From: Limnephilus marmoratus
Lineage: Eukaryota > Arthropoda > Insecta > Trichoptera > Limnephilidae
Length of the DNA: 64,000 bases
Direction: 5' to 3'
NCBI GenBank assembly: GCA_917880885.1
Contig: OU862910.1
Span: forward strand, 56,163,285 to 56,227,284
Made by a program: the position numbers and the translations under genes. The number at the start of each line of letters is the position of its first letter. Position 1 is the first letter of the stretch. Shown in pieces: positions 20,800 through 31,170 of this stretch. Under the pieces are notes generated by a model. The model was not told the DNA's origin and ran no database searches. It was given only the letters and a program-made list of their open reading frames with translations.

Positions 20800-21505
20800 T
20801 TTTTTTTTCAATAGCTCCACACAGAAGGCTCTGAGGCATTGGCGTGGCTAGTATGGGTGGCACCAGGGGCAGAATAGTGTGGTGTCACCCCCCTCCCCCC
20901 CACATTAAAATTGACAAACGCAAATTTCGACTTCATAAAAAACTGTTTCGTCCCGGGGGGAGTTGGGGAGTGACACTCGGTCGGGTGTCAACCCCCGTCG
21001 GGTGGCACCCGGGGCGAGCTACCCCCCCGCCCCCCTACACCACTGCCCTGAGGAAAATAATTTCCTTCAGGTCTTAAATCATCTTGGAGGATGCTGTGTG
21101 TGGGGGTCTTTTTAAGGAAGGAAAAGTTAGGAAGTTCTGGGAAAGAAAAGGGTTTGAAGGGTGGGTAGGAATCTGGGAGTCAGTGTGTCCAGGAGTGACG
21201 GATGTATGAATCCATCCCTTCAAATCCGCCCATGCAAGGCGATAGGTCGAAGGATTCCTGCTGGAGAGGTCTAAGACCTCCTAAACCAGTCTCTCTCGAT
21301 CCGGCCTACCACGCAGTCCAGACTTTGACAAACCTCGCCCCATGAACCCGGGCATCCCTGCTAAGTCACCAAACGTAGCGAACCACTTGGGGTGACCTAT
21401 GACATAGGTGTTGTATCCTTATATATATATATATCCTTGTTGTATAATTTATATCCAATAAATTGTTCCCAGGGCGGCGGTACCCATACCCGTTTCCCAA
21501 AATTA
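20800..21505 (-). mobile_element. SINE1 copy 7, split by a hAT MITE
   Basis: The tail T-run is at 20800-20808 and the head GGGTACCGCCGCCC (minus) ends near 21505. It is broken by the 209-bp hAT element at 20837 and by a short (AT)n-containing insertion near 21417-21455. Confidence 0.85.
20837..21045. mobile_element. hAT-type MITE with 8-bp TSD
   Basis: The ends are CATTGGCGTGGCTAG and, inverted, CAGTGGTGTAGGGGG, the familiar CAGTGGCGTAG hAT terminus. The flanks CTCTGAGG (20829-20836) and CCCTGAGG (21046-21053) are an 8-bp duplication of the SINE1 tail with one change. The interior is rich in C- and G-runs. Confidence 0.85.
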
Positions 21506-21595
21506 TAAAATAACTGATTGTCAATACAAATTGATGAGTGGTATTTTGTGTTTACAAATAGTTCAAACGATTAAAAAAACTGCAATCCTCGTCCA

Positions 21596-21992
21596 TTTTT
21601 TTTACATTAACCTTACACAGGAGGCCCGGAAAATAATTTCCCTCAGTGTCTGTATCATTTTTGGGATGCTGTGTGGAAGATCATTTTCCTTCCATCCCTA
21701 TTGTGTTAACCTAACTAGCGATGAAAATATTGTGACGTATGGTCTCCCTCTAAAGGATATCTAATATCAAAGTCTTAATTACTAAAGCGGTATCATGTAA
21801 CAGTTACCAGTTTTTCCTATAAGTCATCCACATTAAAGAGCAAACGTGACAATTTTAAGGAAAGAAAGGAGAGGAGGTTCAGGATGGAAAATCTACCAGT
21901 GGTGGATAGGAATCTGGGGGTCGGAAGTATGAATCCATCCCTTCCGCAGCGGTGAAGGACGATGGGAGAGGTCGAAGGATTACCCCAAATCG
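21596..21992 (-). mobile_element. SINE1 copy 8, interrupted
   Basis: The tail region is at 21596-21697. The body resumes at about 21852 (TTTAAGGAAAGAAAGGAGAGG) and fades near 21992. The intervening ~150 bp is unassigned. Confidence 0.7.
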
Positions 21993-22039
21993 GCGTAACA
22001 GGACAAAAATTTTTATTAATTTTGTTTTTTATTAATTTT

Positions 22040-22425
22040 GAAATGTAAAAATATTTCGGCGTTCCAAAAAAATCCAAATAAATGGAATCTTTCTGAACGC
22101 ATTAAAAAACTAAAAACTGTTTTAAAAAGGTGATAAAATACGCTTTCAAATTTTGTAATTCGATTAGAAATAAACATTTAATTTTTAAAATATAAAAATT
22201 TCGAAGGCAAACATAAAAATGTTTAAAAAATGATTTTTTAATTAAAATTACAGAAAACAAAAAAGTTTAAACGTTACCATTAACTCACTTTTTGTCATTT
22301 CATGTAAAAATAATTAATACAAAATTCTAAAAGTTTCATATATTTTTTTCAAATTGCATCGGGAACTTTGAACTCATCAAGGTACACATTTAAATAATTT
22401 TTTTTTATTGGCGCCCTTTTTTACT
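22040..22425 (+). repeat. Dispersed repeat D, copy 1 (left part)
   Basis: TTCCAAAAAAATCCAAATAAATGG and CTAAAAACTGTTTTAAAAAGGTGATAA match 42150-42260. The remaining part of the unit (GGGAGACAACGATTTCTATGAGACCTC) is displaced to 23085-23215 by an insertion. Confidence 0.6.
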
Positions 22426-22439
22426 CGCGGGAACGCGCG

Positions 22440-23035
22440 TTTTTTAAAGTTACCATGGCAACATCAACAAAGCACAACTCGTTCATCTACATCTACTACG
22501 TTTTGCTCCTCCATCCATGTTATGAACCTTTCATATTCTTTTTTATAAACGTCTTTGGATTTTTCAGGTATTAACCGCGATTCTGCTTTGGTATTTAAAT
22601 TATCAATGTTAGAACTCATTTTACAACACACAATAACTAGTAAAAACTGTGATGTCAACTATTAATCTTATGTGACAGATTGCAAATTAATGTTTGTGTT
22701 TTTCATTTCCATGACAACAAGATATTATGATGTCACATCACGAATTCATTAATAGTTCTTATTTCCAAATTTTTAATAATAATATCAATATTTATGTTTT
22801 CAAAGTGTACCAATAAAAAAATAGCGTAAAGTATTCGTGGATAACTGGTCTTTAATAATAATATTAATAATATCAATATTTATGTTTTCAAAGTGTACCA
22901 ATAAAAAAAAATAGCGTAAAGTATTCGTGGATAACTGGTCTTTAAAACACTTGCTTTATTTCGAGCACTCGGCTACGCCGTCGTGCTCGAAAAATCGCGC
23001 GTGTTTTAAAGACCTGTTTATCCACTTATATTTTA
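22440..23035 (-). mobile_element. Possible tyrosine-recombinase element remnant with hairpin
   Basis: The segment that splits dispersed repeat D holds a 64-codon minus-strand frame (22464-22658), a tandem duplication (22780-22943) and a hairpin (22935-23030). In the hairpin GGATAACTGGTCTTTAAAACAC pairs with GTGTTTTAAAGACCTGTTTATCC around a GAGCACTCGGCTACGCCGTCGTGCTC loop-stem. The association of these parts into one element is an inference. Confidence 0.4.
22464..22658 (-). pseudogene. N-terminal fragment of a tyrosine-recombinase-like protein (tentative)
   Basis: From the second methionine (about residue 14) the frame reads SRLIPEKSKDVYKKEYERF (about 29-47) then WMEEQNVVDVDERVVL. This resembles the SAM-like N-terminal domain before the catalytic part of Crypton/phage-integrase-type proteins common in arthropod genomes ('..PEKSK..Y...Y..F..W....'). 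It ends at TGA where the family would continue with the helical domain. No catalytic R-H-R-Y region is present. The assignment rests on motif memory only. Confidence 0.4.
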
Positions 23036-23084
23036 ATATACTATTAGGCTAATTTTTTAATTTTAAAATAGAGCGTGGTATTTT

Positions 23085-23215
23085 CTCTGTCTAAACAGTT
23101 GAGATCATATTTCGAATCATTATAGTACGGGAGACAACGATTTCTATGAGACCTCTATATAAGTTGTACCGAAAACCGAACAAATTAGTTGAGGGGTTGT
23201 GTCGCACTCTCTTTC
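23085..23215 (+). repeat. Dispersed repeat D, copy 1 (right part)
   Basis: GATCATATTTCGAATCAT, GAGACAACGATTTCTATGAGACCTC and CCGAAAACCGAACAAATTAG match 42568-42665 in order. Confidence 0.6.
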
Positions 23216-23237
23216 GGGAACGAGATTGTTTACGGTT

Positions 23238-23287
23238 AATTAACGAGATTATCTATGGTTTATTAACCGTAGATAATCTCGGTTAAT
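23238..23287. repeat. 50-bp palindrome
   Basis: ATTAACGAGATTATCTATGG and its inverse CCGTAGATAATCTCGGTTAAT flank a short TTTATTAA centre. No flanking duplication is evident. Confidence 0.7.
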
Positions 23288-23479
23288 ATACATAAGTAGA
23301 TATTTCAAAATATCTTAATTTACCAAGCTATTGCAAAAAAATGAATTACGTACATTTTGGTGATGAAGAAAAATGATTTAAAAGAAGTAAAGTATTTTAT
23401 TGTATATATAGGTATTTTAAACTGTTCACGAACAATGTTAATGACCTCCGTAATTAAACGGTAAACTCGTGTTACGATT

Positions 23480-24342
23480 CCAAGATCACGGTTTGCCCCC
23501 TATAAAAATTGGCCTTCTTTGTTTAGTGGTGAAGTTATCGCATTTCGATCTCAAGTTCACGGCAAGCCCCTGGCAATGGCTGTACTTTATTACGTATAAT
23601 TTTTTATAGTTTTTCTGATGTAATTTTAAGATAACGGTTTACCCTTGGAAAAGCTTTGCCTTCGTGGTTAAGCGGTTACTTTTTTAACTGAAGGTCACGA
23701 CTTGCCCATGTTTTGTGATAGACTTTCGTAATACAATCATTACAATACGAAGGTCACGGCAAGCCCCGTTAGTTTTCGTAATCAAATCTAAAGATCTGCC
23801 GCGTATTGTATATCAGTTTTAGTTTAATTTTCGTAGGTCACGGCGAGCCCCCGTAACGGTATTAAACGTTTTCAATCCGAAAGTCACGGCTATCCACGGA
23901 AATGGTTAGTTTCATCGCATTTAAACTAATTTTCATATTCTAATTTGAAGTTCACGGTAAGCCTCTTGTAAAGACTGCGGTTTGTATTTTTATCCGTTCA
24001 ATTTTCGTAATATATAATGAAGGTCACGGCTTGCCCTGGTTAGCTTAGTTTTCGTAATAAAATCTGAAATACGCAGCGTGCCCCTCGTTCGGTTGTTATA
24101 TTTGCAAGTTCAGTGGTATATCGTTGGTACACCAATTTGCTTTTCATCGCTTATCGGTATAATGGTTGTCGGCCAATTTGAAGTTCACGGCTTGCCCGTG
24201 ATAAAGGTTCTCCTTCATTGTTTAACGGCATTTTTAAATTTTTTTTTCCAGTCCGAAGGTCACGCCTTGCCCACGATGAAGGCTGACATTTACGATTGTG
24301 CGATACAGTTTTCAAATTCTTTCTGAAGGTCATGGGTTTGTT
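23480..24342 (+). repeat. Array of ~14 GC-rich cores at variable spacing, unknown family
   Basis: A core close to GAAGGTCACGGCTTGCCC recurs at about 23480, 23551, 23627, 23690, 23749, 23832, 23878, 23947, 24019, 24066, 24180, 24255 and 24325; a weak one lies at 23790. Steps are 41-47 or 59-76 bp, with one gap of 114. Between cores TTTTCGTAATNNAATCT recurs (23726, 23773, 24003, 24053). All cores are on the same strand. Spacing is not a multiple of three and no frame runs through, so this is not coding. Each core includes AAGGTCA, the nuclear-receptor half site. I cannot name the family. Confidence 0.7.
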
Positions 24343-24787
24343 GAATGCGAAAGTATTTAACGTGTTTCATTTTGTCAGGTAATTAGATATACATGTTTAT
24401 ATAATATACTCTTTCATGTCAGTCTGGCTGTGTTAATCCAATTCACGATAAATTTGTCTGGTTGATTTTTGCCTCGGGCTAAGAATCTTTCTTGGAACAG
24501 GTGCGATGCGTCACGTGGATTTGTATAAATATCACAGTCTGGGACAATCCGTAAATGAGAACTGACTCGAGAAATCAGGTTTACTAACCTGCCTGTTAAG
24601 ATGTGTCTTTTGTTATTGTGGGTACAGCCTTTTGCACCCGTAATGCGTCATTAATCTGGTTATAAATACGTTTTTAAATGTTCGCAAAAAGTGGTTATAT
24701 TGTGGCTGCCTTAATTAGAATAATTGATCAGTAACTTTGGCCACTGTAGAGGTGTTACGGAAGAACCCTTACACAGTTTGGTTTAAT
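24343..24787. other. Nothing assigned
   Basis: No coding frame or repeat recognised between the core array and the element at 24788. Confidence 0.35.
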
Positions 24788-25578
24788 TAGAGCCTCGCTT
24801 TAACTATCCGATTTTGCCCGAGTTCCAACAATATCTTTTCTCACTGCTCACAGACGAACCGTTTTTAACCGTATCGGTAACTAATTACGTTTTTACAATT
24901 ATATGCACTTCTTTTATATGTTTGGGTGTGTTGGACGCATTTATTAGTAATTTTAACAGGTACATCGAGCAAACTTACAATCGTATTACGTATGAGCTCA
25001 TATGATGTTGTGGGTTCAAATAATGCGCAACAAAAATTTTCACCAAAGTATAGTATATACCATAGACATCCAAATGGATAGACGAGAAAATACAGGTGAG
25101 GGGTAAAACCAACCTATGGGGGGGCGAAGAGGGGAAGATGACTGTGATTAGTTGAAAAATCAATCTGACAGTATATAGGCATCTCGCATTATAATATCAC
25201 CATTTAGTTCTTAAAAGCAAAATCTGAATAGACCTTTTTACATGGGAGCGCGAATTGCTTGCCACGTTAATAAAATATTTGCGTAGGCCAAATGTACACC
25301 CCAAAAAGATTCGCCCGTTTTCACATAGCAATATTTTGTTGCCGTGTTTAGTTAAGACACTTTTACAAATGTTTCATAATTTACTTACCCCTGTAACCAG
25401 TAACGAGCACACTAAGGAACCGCCCACATTGGCTATGTGCACATTGATATGTAGGTATGTTGTATAGCACAAGCTTGGCGTTTTAGCGTGTTATTTCGTT
25501 AAATGTATAGATGTTAGCTTCGCGCTGTCCACGGCAAGAATGATGACGTCACACATTTTAGATTCAAGCGAGGCTCTA
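24788..25578. mobile_element. Candidate short-TIR DNA element
   Basis: TAGAGCCTCGCTTTAA (24788-24803) and the inverse of TAGAGCCTCGCTTGAA (25563-25578) form a 16-bp inverted pair with one mismatch. No longer arm similarity, target duplication or transposase was found. Confidence 0.4.
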
Positions 25579-25737
25579 TCCCCTCCACATGGGGCGAACT
25601 GGCGCCAAGGAGGAGCTCCAGCCGGTTCCATGGGGAGGGGGAAATAATACGTTTTTATCACTTAGGGTAGGTCCAGATATATTCATATGTCCGTGGTATA
25701 TAAATATTTGTTTTAATTTTTTTTATGTGACTATTTC

Positions 25738-26040
25738 ACAAAAGTCCTAACTGCTCCCAACCGCCTGTACAGAGTGAGACTATGGCATGCCCTATTGGGG
25801 TATGTTGCAAGTTGCAAGGCTGAAGGTAGCGGGGAAGAGGAAAGGAAAGTGGGAAGTACATAGTCATTCAGATCTAGTCACCAAACACGGTTAAAGCCAA
25901 TTCAAGCAACTTTTCAATTCTGAGTGATGATGAATGACACAAATTAATCCAATAAAATTCACTTGCGCACGCCGGGATTTGAACCAGCCACCGCCGGATC
26001 ACTAGTCGAGAGGCTTGCCCCTCGACCACAGAGGCCGTCA
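25738..26040 (-). mobile_element. SINE2 copy B
   Basis: On the minus strand the head reads GACGGCCTCTGTGGTCGAGG (A box) and the B-box region is at 25975-25990 (GGATTTGAACCAGCC on plus). About 90 bp in the middle are deleted compared with copy A. Confidence 0.8.
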
Positions 26041-26307
26041 AATATACTTACGATACGTTCAAGATTTGAAGATACACTTTCTGCATCTCTCTGTTTATTA
26101 TTATTAGTACTAACATAGCAGCTTCAAGGACGATCACGCAAAAACAATTATAGATACCATTTCAGGTTATCACGGAATTGTGCGTGATATCCCCTATAAG
26201 GAAGGGAACAATATTTATTTTTATAAATATTTCTTAATTATTGTAATTTAAAGGCTTTATGACATGAAATAGAATTATTCTAGAAATTGCTTTGGTTGGA
26301 ATCTTTT

Positions 26308-26525
26308 TTTTACATTAACTCCACTTGGAAGCCCTGAGAAAAATAATTTCCCTCAGGGTCTATGTCATCTGAGATGCTGTGTGGAAGGTTTTCTTGAGGA
26401 GAGGAAGGAACGAACATTGGTCTTGAAGAGACCCATGTTGTAGGAAGGAGAAAACACAGAGGCCGGCAAGAGGAGGAAGCACAGTTTCCACAGCCGAGCT
26501 GTAGAACTCGAGGACGAGTCATACT
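26308..26525 (-). mobile_element. LINE-1 family copy D, 3' end
   Basis: The T-run and TACATTAACTCCACTTGGAAGCCC begin the 3' UTR. GGTCTTGAAGAGACCC, AACACAGAGGCCGGCAA and CGAGGACGAGTCATA belong to the C-terminal coding region. It is strongly 5'-truncated. Confidence 0.85.
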
Positions 26526-26672
26526 ATTCACACAGTTTCATCTAGGTTTCACCGGTTTAACAATCGATTTAAAAAAATGTCTCTTCAATCATCATAAATT
26601 CAATTTGTGGCATCATTTTAATTAAAAAATAATGGTTACGAAACATGTTGATTATTTTGAATAACTTGTGGT

Positions 26673-27034
26673 GTATATGTCGGTAGCCGATCGTAAAATC
26701 AGGTGGATCATGATGCGCCTAGCCACATCGTGATCTGCCGCCATTTTACAATGTGCCGGGGCACATCACGAAAAGGCAGATTTACAACCAGGCGTATCGA
26801 TCGAAGATGAACGTCCGACGTTCCCCCTTGCTATTCGCTTAGGCACATTCAAATGAGAGTTGTAAAATGCACCAATAGAGGCGCTGCCTGCGCTTTATTT
26901 ACGTTCATGTGACAATGTTGTGCGACAATGATGTTCCTAACTTATATCCGGCACATTGTGAAATGGCGGCAGATCACGATGTGGCTAGGCGCATCATGAT
27001 CCACCTGATTTTGCGATCGGCTGTCGACATATAC
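26673..27034. mobile_element. MITE with ~87-bp inverted repeats
   Basis: GTATATGTCGGTAGCCGATC at the left and GATCGGCTGTCGACATATAC at the right begin arms about 87 bp long. The arms include ATCATGATGCGCCTAGCCAC and GCCGCCATTTTACAATGTGC. AATAACTT outside both ends is also inverted, so the true ends may be slightly further out. Class unknown. Confidence 0.85.
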
Positions 27035-27324
27035 AAAGTTATTAATTTTTATTAAAATAAAAATAAAATAATATTTGTTAATTATTGTTGTATTGTTTAT
27101 TATTTATTTATTCACGCATTGAAGGCTTTTACATGTAATCATAAAGTAAGTTGTTCGGGAAATCAGGAGTATGATGATAAGTGAATAGTGGTGACCCCTC
27201 ACTTGATCCCCGACAGTTGGCTTCCGAAATTATAGTAATTAATATAAAATTATAACTATTTCTGCATTAATTACATATTTCAACATAAAATCGACTTCAA
27301 AAATACTTTTAAATATAAAGCGGG

Positions 27325-27730
27325 TTTTTTTTTACAGTGAATACCGCACAAGAATCTCAACTGCTCCCGTATGGAGCCAGTGAGATTATGGCATTCCCAA
27401 TTGGGGTATGTTGTGAGGCTGAAGGTAGTGGGGAGGGGAAGGAGATGGGGAAGAGGAAGGTTGGGAAGTACCTGGCTATTCAGATCTGGTCGCTAAACAC
27501 GGCTAAAGCCATTTTCAAGCAACGTTTCAATTCTGAATGGTGGTCTTACACCAGGGCGATACTGATAGTATCTTCCACTCTGGAACATGCCGCAAATATA
27601 CTATATATTATTTTAAATGAATTAATTGTGAAAACACAAATTAATCAAATAAAATTTATTTGCGCATGCCGGGTTCGAACCCGCGACTTCCGGATTGTGA
27701 GTCTTACCCACTGGACTACGGAGGTCGTCA
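27325..27730 (-). mobile_element. SINE2 copy C, full length
   Basis: The tail T-run is at 27325-27333. The head on minus reads GACCTCCGTAGTCCAGTGGG with B-box GGGTTCGAACCCG (27668-27682). The long 144-codon plus frame across it is a by-product. Confidence 0.9.
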
Positions 27731-27823
27731 ATGAATATAAAACGCATTTATTTACGGTGTCGATTTTTTAAATGAAAACGTCTTTAGCGCGTTTTGTACG
27801 TACATACTTTGACGTGCTTGACT

Positions 27824-28132
27824 TACTTTAACCAGTGATTCCTGATATTATTTCGAGTAAAAAATGTAATTGAAATTTTTGTCTCATGTGACTTTTTAAA
27901 CGATTTTTTTTCACTATTTTTTCTTCAAAATCAAACAACAATAAAAATTCTTCCGCATGTCGTCACTGGTCACTCAGCCGACTAACCGCCCAACCTCTTA
28001 CCCCGCTACAACTGTCCATCACCTAATATTTTTTAATGTTTAAAAAAGAAACAAAACAAAAATCTTTCCGGAGACCCAAATTTCATTTACATTTTCTACT
28101 CAAAGTAATGTCAGGAATCACTGGTTAAAGTA
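27824..28132. mobile_element. MITE with ~70-bp inverted repeats
   Basis: TACTTTAACCAGTGATTCCTGA occurs at the left end (27824) and inverted at the right (ends 28132). Arms stay alignable through GAGTAAAAAATGTAAT. The start TA could be part of a TA target duplication. Confidence 0.75.
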
Positions 28133-28200
28133 CGTCCTAAGTATGCTGGGGGCCAACCTCGAGGGTTCAACTGTCATGGAACTTTGTACAGTATAGAAAA
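28133..28200 (+). repeat. Dispersed repeat C, short copy
   Basis: CTAAGTATGCTGGGGGCCAACC and TTCAACTGTCATGGAAC match 44462-44510. Confidence 0.5.
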
Positions 28201-29085
28201 TAATAAACTGAATATGAAAGACATCAGGTACCAATAAAAGTAGGTATGTAGTTTCATTATTATGTAAGCAATTACAGTCGGTACTGAAGTTGTATGACGC
28301 ACAAGAACAACCAACAGTACCAAATTAATTCAAGTAATTGATAATAATATGTATTTATTTCGTTCATGTTTGATATAATTATTGTTTATTAAACGGAATA
28401 AGGAACTTAGGCATGCCACCAGATTACTGTATCTATTTAAACTATGTATTTATTTTGAAAGCCGATTTCGTGTATACCTAACTTCTAAACGATTGTAGTC
28501 CTTGAAACAGGTTTGTCTCGCGTTTAAGGAGGTGAGGTATTTTCGCGAAGGCTGTACTAAGTTCAACAATGTAAACCTATCCACTATCAGTACAGTTCAA
28601 TGGTCCTTTGTTCTAATCTACTTGTCGAAAGTTGTCGCTTTACGACTCGGCCGATCCGGATATAGTATGTCCTTTAGATTAGGATATCGTTTGTAAAGTT
28701 TGCAAGTGCTTTTCTTTGTTCCTTGTTCCGTAATAAGATTCAAATCGAAGGCAATTGATAAGGTTGTATCTTGTAACTCTGCATAGTTTTAAGCATGTAT
28801 TGTTCTGCATTATAATAATTCTATGAAACAATATTTTGCATTTAAAACATATTTGTCAAGGTTAGCAAATTTTTCAACAAATATTTTTATACGAAACGAA
28901 AAAAAGTGATGTTACAATAACCTTTATAATACCTTCGTATAATTGAGTATGTTTTTTACTTTATTATGCAATTGAAAATGTGAGTAAAAAGAGCCAATAT
29001 GCAAAACAGTTTATTATGAAAAAGGGATGAAATATAAAACGCGTTGACGGAAAACATAAAAAAACTATTGCTATACTCAACTAAG
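28201..29085. other. Nothing assigned
   Basis: AT-rich DNA. The 64-codon frame at 28502-28696 shows no family features. Confidence 0.35.
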
Positions 29086-29307
29086 TTTGGTGATTTAGCA
29101 GGGGTGCCCGGGTTCATGGGGTGAGGTTTGTCTAGGTCTTGGAGGCGGATGACCAGGACATACTGAATCCAAGATTCCTACCCACCCCTTAAACCCTTTT
29201 CCTTCTCACATTCCTCACAGCATCATAGGTGAGCATAAAGATGATATAGGCCCTGAGGGAAATTATGTTCCTCAGGGCCTCCTGTGTGGAGCTCATATAA
29301 AAAAAAA
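29086..29307 (+). mobile_element. SINE1 copy 9, internally deleted
   Basis: It runs from TTTGGTGATTTAGCAGGGG to GAGCTCATATAAAAAAAAA. The central block is deleted (GGCGGATG joins directly to ACCAGGACATACTG). Confidence 0.8.
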
Positions 29308-29371
29308 TTGTTTAATTTAAATTCGGTTTTAAGAACCATATTAAGTAATATAAATAACAATAACCCCATAC

Positions 29372-29796
29372 ATAAGAAAATAATTCCCTTCAGGGCCTAT
29401 GTCATCCTGGGGGATGCTGTGTGGAGGATATTTTTAGGAAAGAAAGGACAGGAAGTTATAGGAAGGAAAAAGATACGAGGGATGGGTTGGAATTTTGGGG
29501 GCAGTATGTCCAGGATTGACGGACGAAAGATTCCATCCCTCCCACTGCATTGCAAGCTGATGTTCCGAGAGAGCCTGGCTGGAGAAGTTCAATGGTTTCT
29601 CTCAACCGGTCTCTCCCGGTCTGACCTGCCACGCAATAGGTGGGCAGCATTCGCCGCCAAGACCCGGACAAACCTCAGCCTATGAAAAAACTAAGCCACC
29701 AAATGCAGCGAACCACTTGGGGTGACCTACGGCAGAGGTGTTGGTTACCTAATAAATGGTTCCCGGAACGACGGTACCCACAACTGCCTACCAAAT
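29372..29796 (-). mobile_element. SINE1 copy 10
   Basis: The body runs from AAAATAATTCCCTTCAGGGCC to GACGGTACCCACAACTGCC. The extreme 3' tail is lost or replaced, and TAAATGGTTCCCGG near 29753 marks the head region. Confidence 0.85.
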
Positions 29797-30210
29797 TAAA
29801 TTATAGTTAGTAATTTGTCAACCTAAATGTGCAAATAACTAAAATTATTTGCGAGTTTATTTAAATGAAGTATTAAAAAAATTCAACACAAATACTGAAA
29901 GTTATTTGCATCGGTAAACATTCAAATTTGCCTATAAGGAAATCATCAGTTCATCCGCGGTGGCCGACTATTGATCCCTCTGAAAAGATAATCTTTAGAA
30001 ATGAGATTTACACCGATTTGAAAGAAAACTCTTGTCGCCAATTTGCATAAAACTTTTCGACTGCTAGGCCTGAAACAGGCCAACGAAATTGATTATCTGT
30101 TCGCAAGAATAAAAAATCGGTATTTGACAAAGTTTGATTGATTTCACACTAGCGGTGTGAAACAAATGAGATAATTTCGGGCGAACGAACATGGTCTGCC
30201 CGTTTTTATC
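29797..30210. other. Nothing assigned
   Basis: No coding frame or repeat family recognised. Confidence 0.35.
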
Positions 30211-30544
30211 CCCCGACAAAATATCCTACGGACAAAACATCCTCCAACAAAACATCTACTAAAACCTAACCTAACATAACCTTTTTATTTTATACATTTT
30301 ACAAATAAAAGACAAAAAGTCCCGATAAACTACTTTTTAGCAGTTTGTCTAACGGGTTCTTTACATTAAAGATCTTATTATAATAATATTAAAGATATAA
30401 AATTAAATTAAATTTTTTAACAGAAATATACTTAGATACATTTTTACAATTATAGATATAAGATAAAATTAGATTTTTTACAGAAATATACTTAAATAAA
30501 AATAAATAAAAAAATTATGAAAACATGAATAACAATTTTAAAGT

Positions 30545-30880
30545 CTTTAGAATAAGTAATATGTTATTGTAAGCTAATACAAATGAATTCTTTCCGTAAG
30601 CCAAGTCTTCAGTAATTTCCCCAATTGTTTGTTTTGGGTACAGTTTTTAATTTCAGCTGTTTTTGTCCATATTTATTTGTATGTTTAGGTACAATTAGTC
30701 CTTCATTAAAGTTTAAACGAGTATTATGGTTGTGTTCCAGCCTGTTTATATATAACGGGTTATTTATGTGCTGAAATATAATTTTGTACCACATAATTGC
30801 TCTCACTGAAAGAATTTTGAGACTTTGATAAAAGTATGGAATATTATGCCTTTCTTTGTATAAATTTTTTTCAGCTTATA
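30545..30880 (-). pseudogene. LINE-2 family RT C-terminal tail fragment
   Basis: The minus frame at 30609-30806 reads MWYKIIFQHIN, then LEHNHNTRLNFNEG and PKHTNKYGQKQL. These blocks match the plus-strand frame at 43941 (HEHNTRFTRNEG, PKHNNNYGRR). They are the far C-terminus of a LINE reverse-transcriptase protein, after the thumb. The RT core is missing. Confidence 0.65.
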
Positions 30881-30949
30881 ATTTAACCAATGAATATTTA
30901 ACGTTTTGCTATTTTTGAACAATAATTAATTGGGTATGTTTTTAGATTT

Positions 30950-31170
30950 TCACGGTCAAAAGTATTTTGTTTATTTTTTTGGGGGTGTTATGCCGTGTTG
31001 CGCTACCTACTTCTTTAGTCAACGTTTTAAGGACGTTACAGTGTCCATTATGAGGCCCACACATCTGTCCTGATGATGGACAACGATGTCCTGTAACGCT
31101 TTCCGAAATGTTGGCTAAAGAAGGAGATAATGCAACACGGCATAACACCCCAAAAACAAATAACGAAAAG
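30950..31170. repeat. Penelope-derived palindrome 1
   Basis: TTTTGGGGGTGTTATGCCGTGTTGCGCTACC at the left has its inverse at the right (GCAACACGGCATAACACCCC). The centre contains TGATGATGGACAACGATGTC and CCGAAATGTTGGCTAAAGAAGG, as in the 3' region of the Penelope-like locus at 13150. Confidence 0.75.

Noticed and set aside
23480..24342. Core-and-spacer array taken as a CRISPR
   Set aside because: Cores are imperfect, spacing ranges from 41 to 114 bp, there are no cas genes, and the whole window is eukaryotic.
27337..27771. 144-codon plus frame
   Set aside because: It lies antisense in SINE2 copy C including its tRNA-like head. Other SINE2 copies do not keep the frame.
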